DNA of 64,000 nt from Amycolatopsis methanolica 239 (GCF_000739085.1 NZ_CP009110.1:6076001-6140000), one strand, 5' to 3'; counted from the stretch's first letter, positions 8,744 through 18,167 are shown. Translations and numbers: made by a program. Notes: generated by a model not told the origin, from the letters alone.

Positions 8744-9343
8744 GCGGAAAACCCTATAGAACAATTGGCGGCGCAATTGCCGGTGGCGTGAGCGGCCGAT
8801 CACTCAGCGAGCCAGGCGATGTCGGATTCGTCACGGTTACCCGCGCACGAAACGTGATCAGCGCGTGCACCCACCGTGAGATGACCTGATCAGCGCCATT
8901 CTCCGAAAAGGACCCACGACCGCCGACGCGGCCGGAACCCCTTGCGCCGCAGTTAGAATCGCGTTCGGAACCCCGGTACCTCATCAATAAAGGTGTGACA
9001 GATCACAGAAGGAACGAGCGCGACATCGCCCGCTACGACCATCCGGAGTAGCGGGCAAGACCATCCAGCGGAATAGAACCCGCGGAACGCTTCGGCATTC
9101 CCCGGACTCGCCAAGGATCTGCGCGGCCCATCGGTCGGGACGTAACGAGATCATATAGCGAGACGACAATATCCGCGCGGCTGACAAAGCCCCTGACCAC
9201 TCAGCGGAGAGGCGGCGAGCGCGGACGGAACGTGAAGTTGACTCGACTTGTCCGGGCTGGTTCACTCTCCCGGTCGCAGAACCCACCGCGGTTCCTGTGC
9301 GCAGCGTCAACTCGGGTCCGGGGGCCGAGGCCATCACATCGAG
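8744..9343. other. 600-bp non-coding region between amidase and conservon
   Basis: No convincing gene on either strand. It is less GC-rich than its neighbours and should hold the divergent amidase and conservon promoters. Two TGATCAGCGC direct repeats (around 8858 and 8890) and a pair of CAATTG boxes (around 8762 and 8776) are the only structures I see. The frame open from 9248 lacks a good ribosome site until 9344. Confidence 0.5.
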
Positions 9344-11824
9344 TTGCGGGAAAGGCTCTTCAGAGCGTTGAAAAAGGTATTCGGAACACGTAGACGGCGT
9401 GCTTCGATCCGGTCGAGGGTGCTCGCGATCGCGATCGTGCCCAGCGTCGCCCTGCTGCTCGCCGGCGTGGCGCTCGCGGGTTACCTGGTCGTGCAGGCGG
9501 TGAACGCCCGCGAATTCGCGACGAAGGTCCACGATTCGGCCGAGCCGGGCGCCCTCTTCTTCGGCGCGGTGCGTGCCGAGCGCGTGCTGACCCTGCGCAC
9601 ACTGGCGAGCAACGGCGCGCCCGGCGCGGATCTGATCCAGGCCCGCGCCAAGACGGACACCACGGCCGCGCGGATGGCCACCGTGCTGCAGGACATGGTC
9701 GACGACGCGCCGGAATCGGTGCGTCAGAGCATCGCCAAGACCAGCGCGAACTTCGCCCAGCTGCCGGAGCTGCGGCAGCGCGTGGACAGCAGGCAAGCTT
9801 CGCCGCTGGAGGCCTACGCCTTTTACAACCGCATCATCGACGAGTTCGCCACCGGTCTGAACGGCGTCGCCGAAGGCGCGCCGGACGCGCAGACCGCGTT
9901 CCTCCGCGTCACCGCGATGCCGCTGTTCACCGCGGCCGACGCGATGTCCCGCGGTGACGCGCTGGCGGCCGCCGGCATCGCCGGGCGCGGTCTGTCCGAG
10001 GAGGAGTTCCGCACCTACATCAGCCAGGTCGGCGCGTACCACGCCGAGCTGGAGGTCGCCGCACCGCAGATGATCCCGTCGGTGCGCGCCAAGTACGAGG
10101 CGTTGCTGGCGAGCCCGGCGTGGGACACGCTGAGCATCGTTGAAAACGCTTTCCTCCGCGGCAACCAGGACTCGCTCCCGGTGCCCGAGGCGCAGTGGCG
10201 CGACGCCGCGACCCAGGTCGGGAACGCGCTGATGGGCCTCTACATCGAGCAGAGCTCCAACGCCACCGACGTCGGCCTGGAAAGCGGTGACCGGACGCTG
10301 GTCACCTCGATCATCGCGGGCGCCGCGGCGCTGATCGTCTCCTTCGCGGTGTTCTTCTTCGCCTGGCGCCTGTCCAACCGCCTGATCCAGCGCCTCGGCC
10401 GGCTCCGCGAGGAGACCCTGGAGGCCGCCGAGACGCAGCTGCCGGAGCTGGTCGAGCGGGTCCGCACCGGCGAGGCCGTCGACCTCGACACCGAGGTCGC
10501 GCTGCTGGACCACGGCGACGACGAGATCGGCCAGGTCGCCGACGCGTTCAACAAGGCGCAGCAGACCGCCATCGCGGCCGCCGTCGACGAGGCCAAAACC
10601 CGTGAGGGCACCAAGAAGGTCTTCCTCAACATCGCGCACCGCAGCCAGGTGCTGGTGCACCGGCAGCTCAAGGCGCTCGACGAGGCCGAGCGCAAGCAGG
10701 AGGACCCGGACCAGCTGGACCTGCTGTTCCGCCTGGACCACCTGTCCACCCGCGCCCGCCGCAACGCGGAAAACCTGATCATCCTCGGCGGCGAGCGGCC
10801 GGGACGGCAGTGGCGCAACCCGGTCGCCCTGGCCGACCTGATCCGCGGCGCCACCGGGGAGACCGAAGACTACGCGCGCGTCACCGTCGGCAAGCTGCCG
10901 AACGTCGCGGTCGCCGGCCCGGTCGTCGCCGACCTCGTGCACCTGCTCGCCGAGCTGCTCGACAACGCCACCTCGTTCTCGCCGCCGAACTCGCGCGTCG
11001 AGGTGTTCGGCGACGTCGTCGGCAAGGGCGTGGTCATCGAGATCGAGGACCAGGGCCTCGGCATGGAGCCGGAGCAGGCCGACGAGCTGAACGCGATGCT
11101 GCGTGAACCGCCGGACTTCAGCGTCATGGCGCTGTCCGCGGAACCGCGCCTCGGTCTGTTCGTGGTCGCGCGGCTGGCGTCCCGGCACGGGATTTCGGTG
11201 ACCCTGCGCGATTCCGCCTACGGCGGCACGCGGGCGATCGTGCTCGTGCGGTCCGAGCTGCTGGCTCCGGTGCCACAGCCGGAGGACGGGCAGCAGCAGC
11301 CCGAGGAGACGTTGGTCCCGGCCCAGAGCGCGCCGTCGCACCGCTGGCCGGAGGAGGCCGACATCCCGCCCGAACCGCCCAGCACCAACGGGCATCGCGA
11401 GGAGGCCCCGGCGCGGGTGGACCTGTTCCGCGCCAACGTGCCGGCCGCTCCGCCGGAACCGCCGCCCGCCCCGCAGCAGCAGCACCAGGCGCCACCGCAG
11501 CGGCCGCAGGTGCCGTTGCGGCCGCCGCTGGACACCCGCATGCCGATCGACACGCGGCCGCCGCAGGCCCGGCCCCCGCAGCACGCGGGGTCGATCTCGC
11601 CGGACCGCCCGCCGCTGCCTCGGCGGCGACGGCAGCAGAACCTGGCCCCGCAGTTGAGGAAGGAAGAGGAGACAGCCACCTTCAGCGCCGCCACCGGCCA
11701 CAGCACCGTGCCCGACAACAGCCCGGAGCAGGCCCGCAGCCGGCTCTCGGCGTTCCAGCAGGGCACCCGCCGCGCTCGTGAACAGGATCCGAGCACCACC
11801 GACATTCTGGGAGAGCACACGTGA
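9344..11824 (+). CDS. cvnA: Conservon sensor histidine kinase with nitrate/nitrite-sensing-type domain (CvnA)
   Basis: A large membrane sensor of about 826 residues. A basic start is followed by a transmembrane helix (about 20-45), an extracytoplasmic helical region of about 260 residues like the NIT nitrate/nitrite-sensing domain, a second helix (FFFAWRLSNRLIQRLGRLREE) leading into a HAMP-like stretch, a dimerisation region (RLDHLSTRARRNAENL), and an HATPase domain with N box LLAELLDNATSFS and G box DQGLGM. The final 190 residues are Pro/Gln-rich. It heads a four-gene set of the conservon type. I chose TTG 9344 because GGGGGCCGAGG precedes it; the frame stays open from 9248. The stop overlaps the next start as GTGA, implying coupling. 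Confidence 0.88.
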   Translation: MRERLFRALKKVFGTRRRRASIRSRVLAIAIVPSVALLLAGVALAGYLVVQAVNAREFATKVHDSAEPGALFFGAVRAERVLTLRTLASNGAPGADLIQARAKTDTTAARMATVLQDMVDDAPESVRQSIAKTSANFAQLPELRQRVDSRQASPLEAYAFYNRIIDEFATGLNGVAEGAPDAQTAFLRVTAMPLFTAADAMSRGDALAAAGIAGRGLSEEEFRTYISQVGAYHAELEVAAPQMIPSVRAKYEALLASPAWDTLSIVENAFLRGNQDSLPVPEAQWRDAATQVGNALMGLYIEQSSNATDVGLESGDRTLVTSIIAGAAALIVSFAVFFFAWRLSNRLIQRLGRLREETLEAAETQLPELVERVRTGEAVDLDTEVALLDHGDDEIGQVADAFNKAQQTAIAAAVDEAKTREGTKKVFLNIAHRSQVLVHRQLKALDEAERKQEDPDQLDLLFRLDHLSTRARRNAENLIILGGERPGRQWRNPVALADLIRGATGETEDYARVTVGKLPNVAVAGPVVADLVHLLAELLDNATSFSPPNSRVEVFGDVVGKGVVIEIEDQGLGMEPEQADELNAMLREPPDFSVMALSAEPRLGLFVVARLASRHGISVTLRDSAYGGTRAIVLVRSELLAPVPQPEDGQQQPEETLVPAQSAPSHRWPEEADIPPEPPSTNGHREEAPARVDLFRANVPAAPPEPPPAPQQQHQAPPQRPQVPLRPPLDTRMPIDTRPPQARPPQHAGSISPDRPPLPRRRRQQNLAPQLRKEEETATFSAATGHSTVPDNSPEQARSRLSAFQQGTRRAREQDPSTTDILGEHT

Positions 11825-12231
11825 CGAACGCGGGAATCAACGAGCTGGACTGGCTCCTCGACGACCTCCTGCAGCAGGTCGTCGGAGCGGACCGGGCGGT
11901 TGTGCTGTCGGCCGACGGTCTGCTGATCGGCCGATCGACCAATCTGTCCGAAGAGGACGGCGAGCACCTGTCGGCGGTGGCGTCGGCGTTCCAGAGCCTC
12001 GCCAAGGGCACCGGGCGCCACTTCGGCGGCGGCGCGGTGCGCCAGACCGTCGTGGAGATGGACAACGCCTTCCTGTTCGTCACCACGGCCGGGCACGGCG
12101 CGTGCCTCGCGCTGCTGACCGCGGCCGACGTCGACATGGGCCTCGTCGCCTACGCGATGAACATGATGGTCAAGCGGGTCGGCGCGGCGCTGAGCGCGGC
12201 GCCACGAGTTGAGCAGCAAAGCACGCCATGA
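11821..12231 (+). CDS. cvnB: Roadblock/LC7 domain protein (CvnB)
   Basis: A protein of 136 residues forming a single roadblock/LC7 domain: an N-terminal helix (INELDWLLDDLLQQV), the strand AVVLSADGLLIG, a central helix and the DMGLVAYAMNMMVKRVG helix. In conservons this protein works with the GTPase CvnD, and roadblock proteins are known modulators of Ras-like GTPases, giving a G-protein-like membrane complex with the CvnA sensor. It starts at a GTG overlapping the cvnA stop by 4 bp, and its own stop overlaps the next ATG by 4 bp. Confidence 0.93.
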   Translation: MTNAGINELDWLLDDLLQQVVGADRAVVLSADGLLIGRSTNLSEEDGEHLSAVASAFQSLAKGTGRHFGGGAVRQTVVEMDNAFLFVTTAGHGACLALLTAADVDMGLVAYAMNMMVKRVGAALSAAPRVEQQSTP

Positions 12232-12605
12232 TGATCAGGCGGGACGACGACACCTGGTTCGATGACGCCGCTGGCCCGATCGCCCGGCCGTACACGATCA
12301 CCGGCGGGCGCACCCACGCCGGCGACATCGACCTGCAGCTGCTGTCACTCGTGGTCGCCCTGCCCGGACTGGCCGAAGCAGCCACCATGGCACCGGAGTA
12401 CGCCCGTATCGTGCGCCTGTGCCAGCGGCCGCTGTCGGTCGCCGAGGTCGCGGCGCACCTGGACCTGCCGGTGCCGATCGTGAAGGTGCTGCTGGCCGAC
12501 CTCATCGAGCGCGGCCACGTCATCTACCGGACGTCCCAGCCCATCTCCGACACCCCGGAACAACACGTACTTCAGGCGGTTCTCGATGGCATTCGCAGGC
12601 TCTGA
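12228..12605 (+). CDS. cvnC: DUF742 protein (CvnC)
   Basis: A protein of 125 residues with the DUF742 signature: RPYTITGGRT near residue 20, a central helical region, and a winged-helix-like C-terminal half (RPLSVAEVAAHLDLPVPIVKVLLADLIERGHV). It is the third conservon component. Its biochemical role is not established, but the winged-helix-like fold and the invariant position between the roadblock and GTPase genes are conserved. It starts ATGA-coupled to cvnB and overlaps cvnD by 20 bp, so the four genes form one tightly coupled operon. Confidence 0.93.
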   Translation: MMIRRDDDTWFDDAAGPIARPYTITGGRTHAGDIDLQLLSLVVALPGLAEAATMAPEYARIVRLCQRPLSVAEVAAHLDLPVPIVKVLLADLIERGHVIYRTSQPISDTPEQHVLQAVLDGIRRL

Positions 12606-13176
12606 GCCCCGGCGGAACGTCTCCGCCACCGTGGTGAAGCTGCTGATCGCAGGCGGCTTCGGGGTCGGGAAGACCACCATGGTCGGTTCGGTGAGCGAGA
12701 TCTCCCCGTTGCGGACGGAGGAATCGATCACCCAGGCCTCGGCCGGGGTCGACGACCTCACCGGGGTGGAGAGCAAGACCACCACGACCGTGGCGCTGGA
12801 CTTCGGCCGCATCACGATCAACCCCGAGCTGATCCTGTACCTGTTCGGCACGCCGGGGCAGGACCGGTTCTGGTTCATGTGGGACGAGCTCGCGCAGGGC
12901 GCGCTGGGCGCGGTGGTGCTCGCCGACACACGCAGGTTGGAAAGTTGCTTCCCGGCCGTGGACTTCTTCGAGCGGCGCGGGCTGCCGTTCGTGGTCGGCG
13001 TCAACTGCTTCGACAACGCCTACCGCTACGGCACCGAAGAGGTGCGCGCGGCGCTCGAACTGGACGACACGGTGCCGATCCTGCTGTGCGACGCGCGGGA
13101 CCGCGAGTCGACCAAGCAGGTGCTGGTGATCCTGATGCAGCACGTGATGGCGAACGCGGCGCTGGCGCGACGCTAG
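12586..13176 (+). CDS. cvnD: Conservon Ras-like GTPase (CvnD)
   Basis: A small GTPase of 196 residues. The G1 P-loop GGFGVGKTTMVGS lies near residue 24, a threonine-rich switch region (ESKTTTTVALDFG) near 63 acts as G2, and GTPGQDRFWF near 90 is G3. GVNCFDNAYR near 141 stands where NKxD is found in other GTPases, the divergent G4 typical of this family. It is the fourth and last conservon gene. No cvnE-type cytochrome P450 follows; the next DNA is a signal-peptidase remnant on the other strand, whose stop codon overlaps that of cvnD. Confidence 0.93.
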   Translation: MAFAGSEPRRNVSATVVKLLIAGGFGVGKTTMVGSVSEISPLRTEESITQASAGVDDLTGVESKTTTTVALDFGRITINPELILYLFGTPGQDRFWFMWDELAQGALGAVVLADTRRLESCFPAVDFFERRGLPFVVGVNCFDNAYRYGTEEVRAALELDDTVPILLCDARDRESTKQVLVILMQHVMANAALARR

Positions 13177-13572
13177 CCAAGGGCGCCCCAGCGGTTGGGC
13201 GGCAGCACGATGCAGCGGGCCATGCCGATGATGTTGTCCACCGGGACCGGACCGTGGCCACTGCAGCGCGAGTCACACGAGTTGTTGCGGTTGTCGCCCA
13301 TCACCCAGACGTAGCCGTCCGGCACCTTCACCGGCGGGAACGGATCCTGCCGCCGGTCGGCCGGGTACCCCCCCCCCGTGGATGTAGGGCTCGTCCAGGG
13401 GCTTGCCGTCGACCAGTACCCGGTTCCGGTCGTCGCAGCACTGCATGGTCTGGCCGCCGGTGGCGATCAGCACAGGTAGTTCGGCCCAGAACGCGTTGTT
13501 TCCGGCTCCGCCGCCACCGCCGATACGGCGGGCCGGAGCTCTCACGACCTGCGTCCTCCTGCGAGTCGACAC
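13173..13572 (-). pseudogene. Signal peptidase I remnant, truncated and frameshifted
   Basis: The conserved C-terminal half of a type I signal peptidase can be read, but only across a shift of frame. IATGGQTMQCCDDRNRVLVDG continues to KPLDEPYIHGG, then meets a run of ten C (ten G on this strand, about 13368-13377). Beyond it the protein continues one frame over as PADRRQDPFPPVKVP, GYVWVMGDNRNNS and ending NRWGALG. The box with the catalytic serine, the lysine region and the membrane anchor are missing at the N-terminus, replaced by an unrelated basic start. It is therefore dead even if the ten-base run were a sequencing error. It lies tail-to-tail with cvnD. Confidence 0.8.
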
Positions 13573-13597
13573 CGCGTCAGGCTACCGAGACCGGCCC

Positions 13598-14623
13598 CTA
13601 GTACGGGTTCACCGTGTCCCGGAACTTCGCGGTCACCTCGTCGGTGTCGGACTTCGGGTAGGAGATCCGCGCCGGGTCGCCGTCCGAGGTGTACCTGCTG
13701 TCCGCGTTCTGCGCGAGCTTGTCCAGCCACACCGCCGAACCGTATTCGGCCTCCTCGCCCGTCGCGCTCTGCGACCGGATGCGCGGGATGTTCAGCGGGT
13801 CGAAGTCGGCGATGAACGGGGACGCGGAAGGGTTCGAGCCGACCAGGAAGGCGCCCTGGTAGCGGTAACCGTTGCCCTGCAAGGCGAGTTCCTTCGAACG
13901 CGGGTGGATGCCGAACGGCAGCGCGATCGTCGTCGGGTTCGCCTGCGGCGCCGCGCGCCGGATCAGCGCGTCCAGCTCGCCGATCTCGGCCTGCGCGGTC
14001 TCCTCGTCGGCCTCGCGCAGGTTCGCGTGCGTCTTGGTGTGGTTGCCGACGTCGAAACCGTTGGCCAGCAACCACGGGATGGTGCGGGCGCCGCCGGGGT
14101 CGCCGAACGGCTCGGCGTTGACGTAGAACGTGGCCACCGGCCGGAACCGCGGGTGGCTGCGGGCGAAGTCGAGCATGATCGCGACCGCCGTGCCGGGCAC
14201 CGGGTTGCCGTCCGGGCCGAGCGCGAACTGGCTCGGGTCGCCGTCGTCGAAGGTCAGCACCACCGGGTGGGTGCCTGCCGGGACGTCTATGCGGCCCGCT
14301 GTGAAGTCGGCGGCCGACACGGGCACGTAGCCCTCGCGGTCGAGCCGTTCCAGCTCCGCGCGGAAGTCCTCCGGCATGCGGTCGTAGACCGACCCGGTCT
14401 CGGGCACGATGCGGTGGTACATGAGCACCGGGACCCGGCCCAACTCGTTCGCGCGCACTTCGGCCGGCTCGGCCGGGGCCGCCGGGGCCGAGGACCGCCG
14501 CGGTGCGAACGCGGCCCACTCCTGGCCTTCGTCGCGCGGCTCGTGCGGCCGGCCGTCGACGACCGTGGTGCACGCCGTGAGCAGGAACAGGACCGCTGCG
14601 AGGGAAGCCAGCTTGAGTGTCAC
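13598..14623 (-). CDS. Polysaccharide deacetylase lipoprotein
   Basis: A protein of 341 residues from the GTG at 14623, preceded by GGGAGGC. It starts with a lipoprotein signal peptide (LKLASLAAVLFLLTACTT, lipobox LTAC). The NodB/CE4 deacetylase domain follows, with VLMYHRI near 70, the first metal and catalytic motif TFDDGD near 133 and the HTKTH metal-binding motif near 195. Members remove acetyl groups from peptidoglycan, chitin or xylan. A membrane-anchored copy next to a glycoside-hydrolase-like gene suggests cell-wall or exopolysaccharide modification, but the substrate is unknown. It is divergent from the gene at 14752. Confidence 0.9.
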   Translation of the reverse strand: MTLKLASLAAVLFLLTACTTVVDGRPHEPRDEGQEWAAFAPRRSSAPAAPAEPAEVRANELGRVPVLMYHRIVPETGSVYDRMPEDFRAELERLDREGYVPVSAADFTAGRIDVPAGTHPVVLTFDDGDPSQFALGPDGNPVPGTAVAIMLDFARSHPRFRPVATFYVNAEPFGDPGGARTIPWLLANGFDVGNHTKTHANLREADEETAQAEIGELDALIRRAAPQANPTTIALPFGIHPRSKELALQGNGYRYQGAFLVGSNPSASPFIADFDPLNIPRIRSQSATGEEAEYGSAVWLDKLAQNADSRYTSDGDPARISYPKSDTDEVTAKFRDTVNPY

Positions 14624-14751
14624 GCCTCCCAACGTGCGCCGTGCGTAGCACGAAGACAACGGGGTGTAACTCGAAGGGATGGATTCCCGAATGCCCCGGT
14701 TGATCCGGGGAATGTGCCCGCTGCTCGGCACAACCGGCGCGGGAGGGTTAC

Positions 14752-16326
14752 ATGGGCAGGCACCGGACGCGGCCCCAGAACTCGATTCTGGTCCTCGTGA
14801 CCATCATCGCCACGATGGCCGTCGCGGTCACCCCGGCGGTGGTGCAGTCGCTCCCGTTCGGGCTGGCCATCCAGGGCCTCGGTGACGACGTCACCACCAA
14901 CGCGGAGTCGCTGCGTGACATCCGGGTGCTGGCGGCGCGGGACAGCGACCTCGACCGGGCCGCGATCACCCTCGACGACCAGCCGGTGACCACGAAACGC
15001 GACGGCGGCCGGCTGGTCCTGCCGCCGCTGAAGATCGGCGACGGTGAGCACACCCTGGCCGCCCGTCTGCCGAACGAGGTCCCCGGCCTGCCGGACGCCG
15101 TGGTGACCCGCACCTTCACCGTCGACAACACCGCCCCGGAGCTGAGCTTCCAGCCCATCGAGATCAGCGACCCGCGCAAGCCGGTGACCCTGCGCGGCAT
15201 GGCGAAGGGCGCGGAAAAGGTCACCGTCCAGGGCGAAGAGGTGAAGGTCAACGAGTTCGGCAACTTCACCGCGACCATCCCGACTCCCCCGGCGAAGATC
15301 GAGATCGGCGCGCAGGACGCGGCGGGCAACCGGGCGGCCGGGCGGGTCCCGGTGCGCGCGCGGCACCCCGGCATGCGCGGGGTGCACATGACCGCGGTGG
15401 CGTGGACGGCCCCGGCGCTGCGTGAACCGGTGCTGCAGATGGCGCGGGACGGGCTCATCGACACCGTCCAGCTGGACATCAAGGACGAGAGCGGCGAGGT
15501 CGGGTACAACTCGCAGGTGCCGCTGGCGAAGGAGATCGGCGCCGCGAAGAACTACTACGACCTGCGCGGGGTCGTCGAGCAGCTGCACAAGGAAGGCATC
15601 CGCGTCGTCGGCAGGCTGGTCGCCTTCCGCGACCCGGTCCTGGCCAGGGCGTCGTGGGAATCCGGCAAGCGCGACCGGGTCGTGCAGAGCGCCGACGGGC
15701 AGCCGTGGGCCAGCGGGTACGGCGAGTACGCGTTCACCAACTTCGCCAACCGCGAGGTGCGGGAGTACAACATCGCGCTCGCGACGGAAGCCGCGCGGGC
15801 CGGCTTCGACGACATCCTCTACGACTACGTGCGGAGGCCCGAAGGCCCGATCGAGCAGCTGCGGTTCCCCGGCCTGGAGGGCACGCCGGAGGAGGGGATC
15901 GTCGATTTCCTCGCGGAGAGCCGCAACGCCGTGCGGGCGGAGGGCGCGTACCTCGGCGCGTCGGTGTTCGGGATCGCGGTCAACCGGCCGACGCAGATCG
16001 GGCAGGACATCACGGCCATGGCGCGCAAGGTGGACTACATCGCGCCGATGATCTACCCGTCGCACTGGGGCGCCGGCGAGTACGGGGTTTCCGACCCGGA
16101 GTCGCAGCCGCTGGAGATCACCCAGCGCTCGCTGGCGGCGTTCGCCGAGAAGGCATCCGGGACGCAGACCGTGATCATCCCGTGGATCCAGGCGTTCAGC
16201 ATGTCCGTCCACTACGGACGCGACCAGATCCGCGCGCAGCTGGACGGCGCGCGCGCCAACGGGATGGACTCGATCCTGCTGTGGAACGCCTCCTGCAAGT
16301 ACAACGCGGCCGACCTGGCGCCCTGA
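14752..16326 (+). CDS. Putative glycoside hydrolase (DUF4015 family)
   Basis: A protein of 524 residues. An N-terminal membrane or signal segment (about 12-32) is followed by two Ig-like or cadherin-like regions (about 50-205, with VDNTAPELSF) and a C-terminal TIM-barrel-like domain of about 310 residues. Family motifs are RGVHMTAVAW near 207, LDIKDESGEVGY near 237, FDDILYDYVRRP near 352 and YIAPMIYPSHW near 428. The aspartate in YDYVRRP matches the proposed catalytic region of DUF4015 hydrolases. It is secreted or membrane-tethered. It is divergently arranged with the deacetylase, and the two may act on the same extracellular polysaccharide; this is inference. Confidence 0.85.
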   Translation: MGRHRTRPQNSILVLVTIIATMAVAVTPAVVQSLPFGLAIQGLGDDVTTNAESLRDIRVLAARDSDLDRAAITLDDQPVTTKRDGGRLVLPPLKIGDGEHTLAARLPNEVPGLPDAVVTRTFTVDNTAPELSFQPIEISDPRKPVTLRGMAKGAEKVTVQGEEVKVNEFGNFTATIPTPPAKIEIGAQDAAGNRAAGRVPVRARHPGMRGVHMTAVAWTAPALREPVLQMARDGLIDTVQLDIKDESGEVGYNSQVPLAKEIGAAKNYYDLRGVVEQLHKEGIRVVGRLVAFRDPVLARASWESGKRDRVVQSADGQPWASGYGEYAFTNFANREVREYNIALATEAARAGFDDILYDYVRRPEGPIEQLRFPGLEGTPEEGIVDFLAESRNAVRAEGAYLGASVFGIAVNRPTQIGQDITAMARKVDYIAPMIYPSHWGAGEYGVSDPESQPLEITQRSLAAFAEKASGTQTVIIPWIQAFSMSVHYGRDQIRAQLDGARANGMDSILLWNASCKYNAADLAP

Positions 16327-16330
16327 CCGC

Positions 16331-17320
16331 TCACATCCGGAGGGGTTCGACCTCGTCCGGCGTGGCGTACTGGTACCGGGCGCCCACCCGGACCTCCAGG
16401 TGCAGGTATCCGTCCTCATCGGACAGTACCGCGTGGACGGTCCCGGTGCGACCGTCGCGGAGGCGCACCCGGCTCCCGGCTGACACGGGGACTCCGGAGA
16501 CCACCACCTCGTCGGTGTCGGGTGACACCCCGCCGGGATCCCACCACACGTCCTCCGGAAGCCCGTGGCGCACGTACCGGATGCGTTCTTCGCCCTCCGG
16601 CACGACGACCGGGTGGTCGTACAGGGTGACCGGCGCGGCCAGCACCGCGGCGTCGCTGTCCCCCAGCAGGACCGGCCACAGCCGGTGACTTTCGCACTGC
16701 TCGGCGGCCGCCCGCGCCCACGGCGGCGGCTCGGTCAGCGACACGAACCGGCCCGCGTTCACCGCGAGCACCAGGTGCGCGGCCAGCATCGCGTGCCGGA
16801 GCACGACTTCACGCGGCGAGTCCGGCTCGTACCACTCGGTGTTGTTGACGACGTCGGCCCGCAACCGGATGCCGCCGTTGGGGCCGCCCAGCACCTGCGC
16901 ACTCAGCCGCAGCTCGCCGGTCACCGTCCAGGTCCGGCGGACGAGCCTGTCCGCCACGCCGAGGACCTCGGTCCGCTCGGCGCCGCCGACGACGAACGGG
17001 ACGCAGGTGCGCTGCGCGGTCAGCTCGGCGACCGGGAGCACGGCGTCGACCTCGCGTTCGACCGCCCCATCCCAGCTGACGCGCTCGGCGCCGTCCTGGC
17101 GCACGACGCGCTCCTGCCCCTGGAGGAACCGCAGCCGGACGTGCAGCACGGCGTGGGAGCGGGGTTCCAGCAGGCACTCCACCCGGCAGTCGGCGAAGTC
17201 ACCGGCCTGCGGTGAGGCGAACGCCGGCGGCATCAGCACGCCGAACCGCCAGCCCTGCGTCCGCGGGCGGTACAGGACGGCGTCGCCGATCGCCCTGGCG
17301 GTATCGAACGCGGTGCTCAT
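16331..17320 (-). CDS. Conserved hypothetical protein, 329 residues
   Basis: I do not recognise a named family. The protein starts at the ATG at 17320 (STAFDTARAIGDAVLYRPR) and is soluble, with no signal peptide or membrane helix. A hydrophobic-strand-rich N-terminal region with VECLLEPRSHAVLHVRLRFLQ is followed by a middle part with NGGIRLRADVVNNTEWYEPD. Its C-terminal 60 residues look like an SH3- or KOW-type beta barrel (VSAGSRVRLRDGRTGTVHAV). The stop lies 5 bp from the convergent glycoside hydrolase stop. Codon use matches the core genome, so it is likely a real, vertically inherited gene. The frame stays open upstream to 17791, but that part is Arg/Ser-rich shadow. Confidence 0.8.
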   Translation of the reverse strand: MSTAFDTARAIGDAVLYRPRTQGWRFGVLMPPAFASPQAGDFADCRVECLLEPRSHAVLHVRLRFLQGQERVVRQDGAERVSWDGAVEREVDAVLPVAELTAQRTCVPFVVGGAERTEVLGVADRLVRRTWTVTGELRLSAQVLGGPNGGIRLRADVVNNTEWYEPDSPREVVLRHAMLAAHLVLAVNAGRFVSLTEPPPWARAAAEQCESHRLWPVLLGDSDAAVLAAPVTLYDHPVVVPEGEERIRYVRHGLPEDVWWDPGGVSPDTDEVVVSGVPVSAGSRVRLRDGRTGTVHAVLSDEDGYLHLEVRVGARYQYATPDEVEPLRM

Positions 17321-17495
17321 GCGACACGGTAAAACTGTAATGCACGTCACACAAGCGCTATCGTCCGCGAGGGGGGCGTAAACGCTGGTCAAGAACGAGC
17401 GGGAGCCGATCGAGCACAGATCGTGGTTCACCCGATCAGCCCAGTTCGCGGCAAGCGGGACGCGGGTACGGCTGACGGACACGGGAGGGCGGCCC

Positions 17496-18167
17496 ATGCG
17501 CACCGAACTGATCGACGCCCTGCTCGAACTGCTGGCGCGCGAATCCGAGGGCTTCGACGTGCACCGGTTCGCGCAGGACCTCGCCGAGCGCGCCGCCGTT
17601 CTCGTGCCCGCGCGCGACGCCGGGGTGCTGGTGTCGTTCCCGGCCGAGCCGGCGGAAGTCGCCGTCGGCACCCGGTCCGCGCGCGACCTGATGCGCCTCC
17701 AGGTCGAACTCGGCGAGGGGCCCGCGCCGGAGTGCCTCCACAGTGGATCACCGGGCGACGGGCCGTGGCCGGGGTTTTCCTCCGCCTGCACGGAAGCCGG
17801 TTACTCATCGGTACACACGTTGCCGATCGACGCCGACGACGAGGTTTTCGGCGCGCTGTGCCTGTTCGACGTCGGCGGAAATACCCACCCCGTCGGGCCG
17901 CGCCTGGCGCACGCGGCCGCGCTTCGCCTGGCCCACCAACGGGATCTGCACCAGCTCGGGGTGCGGTTGCGGCACCTGCAGACCGCCTTGGACAGCCGGG
18001 TGGTGATCGAGCAGGCCAAGGGCATGCTGGCGGAACGGCACAAGATCGGTGTGGACACGGCGTTCGAGGGCCTGCGGCGGTACGCGCGCGACCACAACCA
18101 GCGGGTCGCGGACCTCGCGCGGGCCATTGTCGAAGGTCGCGACCCGGTGCGGCCGAAGGATTTCTGA
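17496..18167 (+). CDS. GAF and ANTAR domain RNA-binding regulator
   Basis: A protein of 223 residues. Residues about 15-150 form a GAF-like sensory domain (VHTLPIDADDEVFGALCLFD). Residues about 155-215 form an ANTAR domain, with its three-helix core RHLQTALDSRVVIEQAKGML and DTAFEGLRRYARDHNQRVADLARAI. ANTAR proteins bind dual hexanucleotide hairpins in nascent RNA and act as antiterminators; the GAF domain would set the signal. GGGAGGGCGG precedes the ATG. It may form a unit with the small gene at 18312. The target RNA is unknown. Confidence 0.92.
   Translation: MRTELIDALLELLARESEGFDVHRFAQDLAERAAVLVPARDAGVLVSFPAEPAEVAVGTRSARDLMRLQVELGEGPAPECLHSGSPGDGPWPGFSSACTEAGYSSVHTLPIDADDEVFGALCLFDVGGNTHPVGPRLAHAAALRLAHQRDLHQLGVRLRHLQTALDSRVVIEQAKGMLAERHKIGVDTAFEGLRRYARDHNQRVADLARAIVEGRDPVRPKDF

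Noticed and set aside
8984..11818. A 944-codon minus-strand frame across the conservon sensor
   Set aside because: Antisense shadow of cvnA; His/Arg/Gly-rich composition and no ribosome site.
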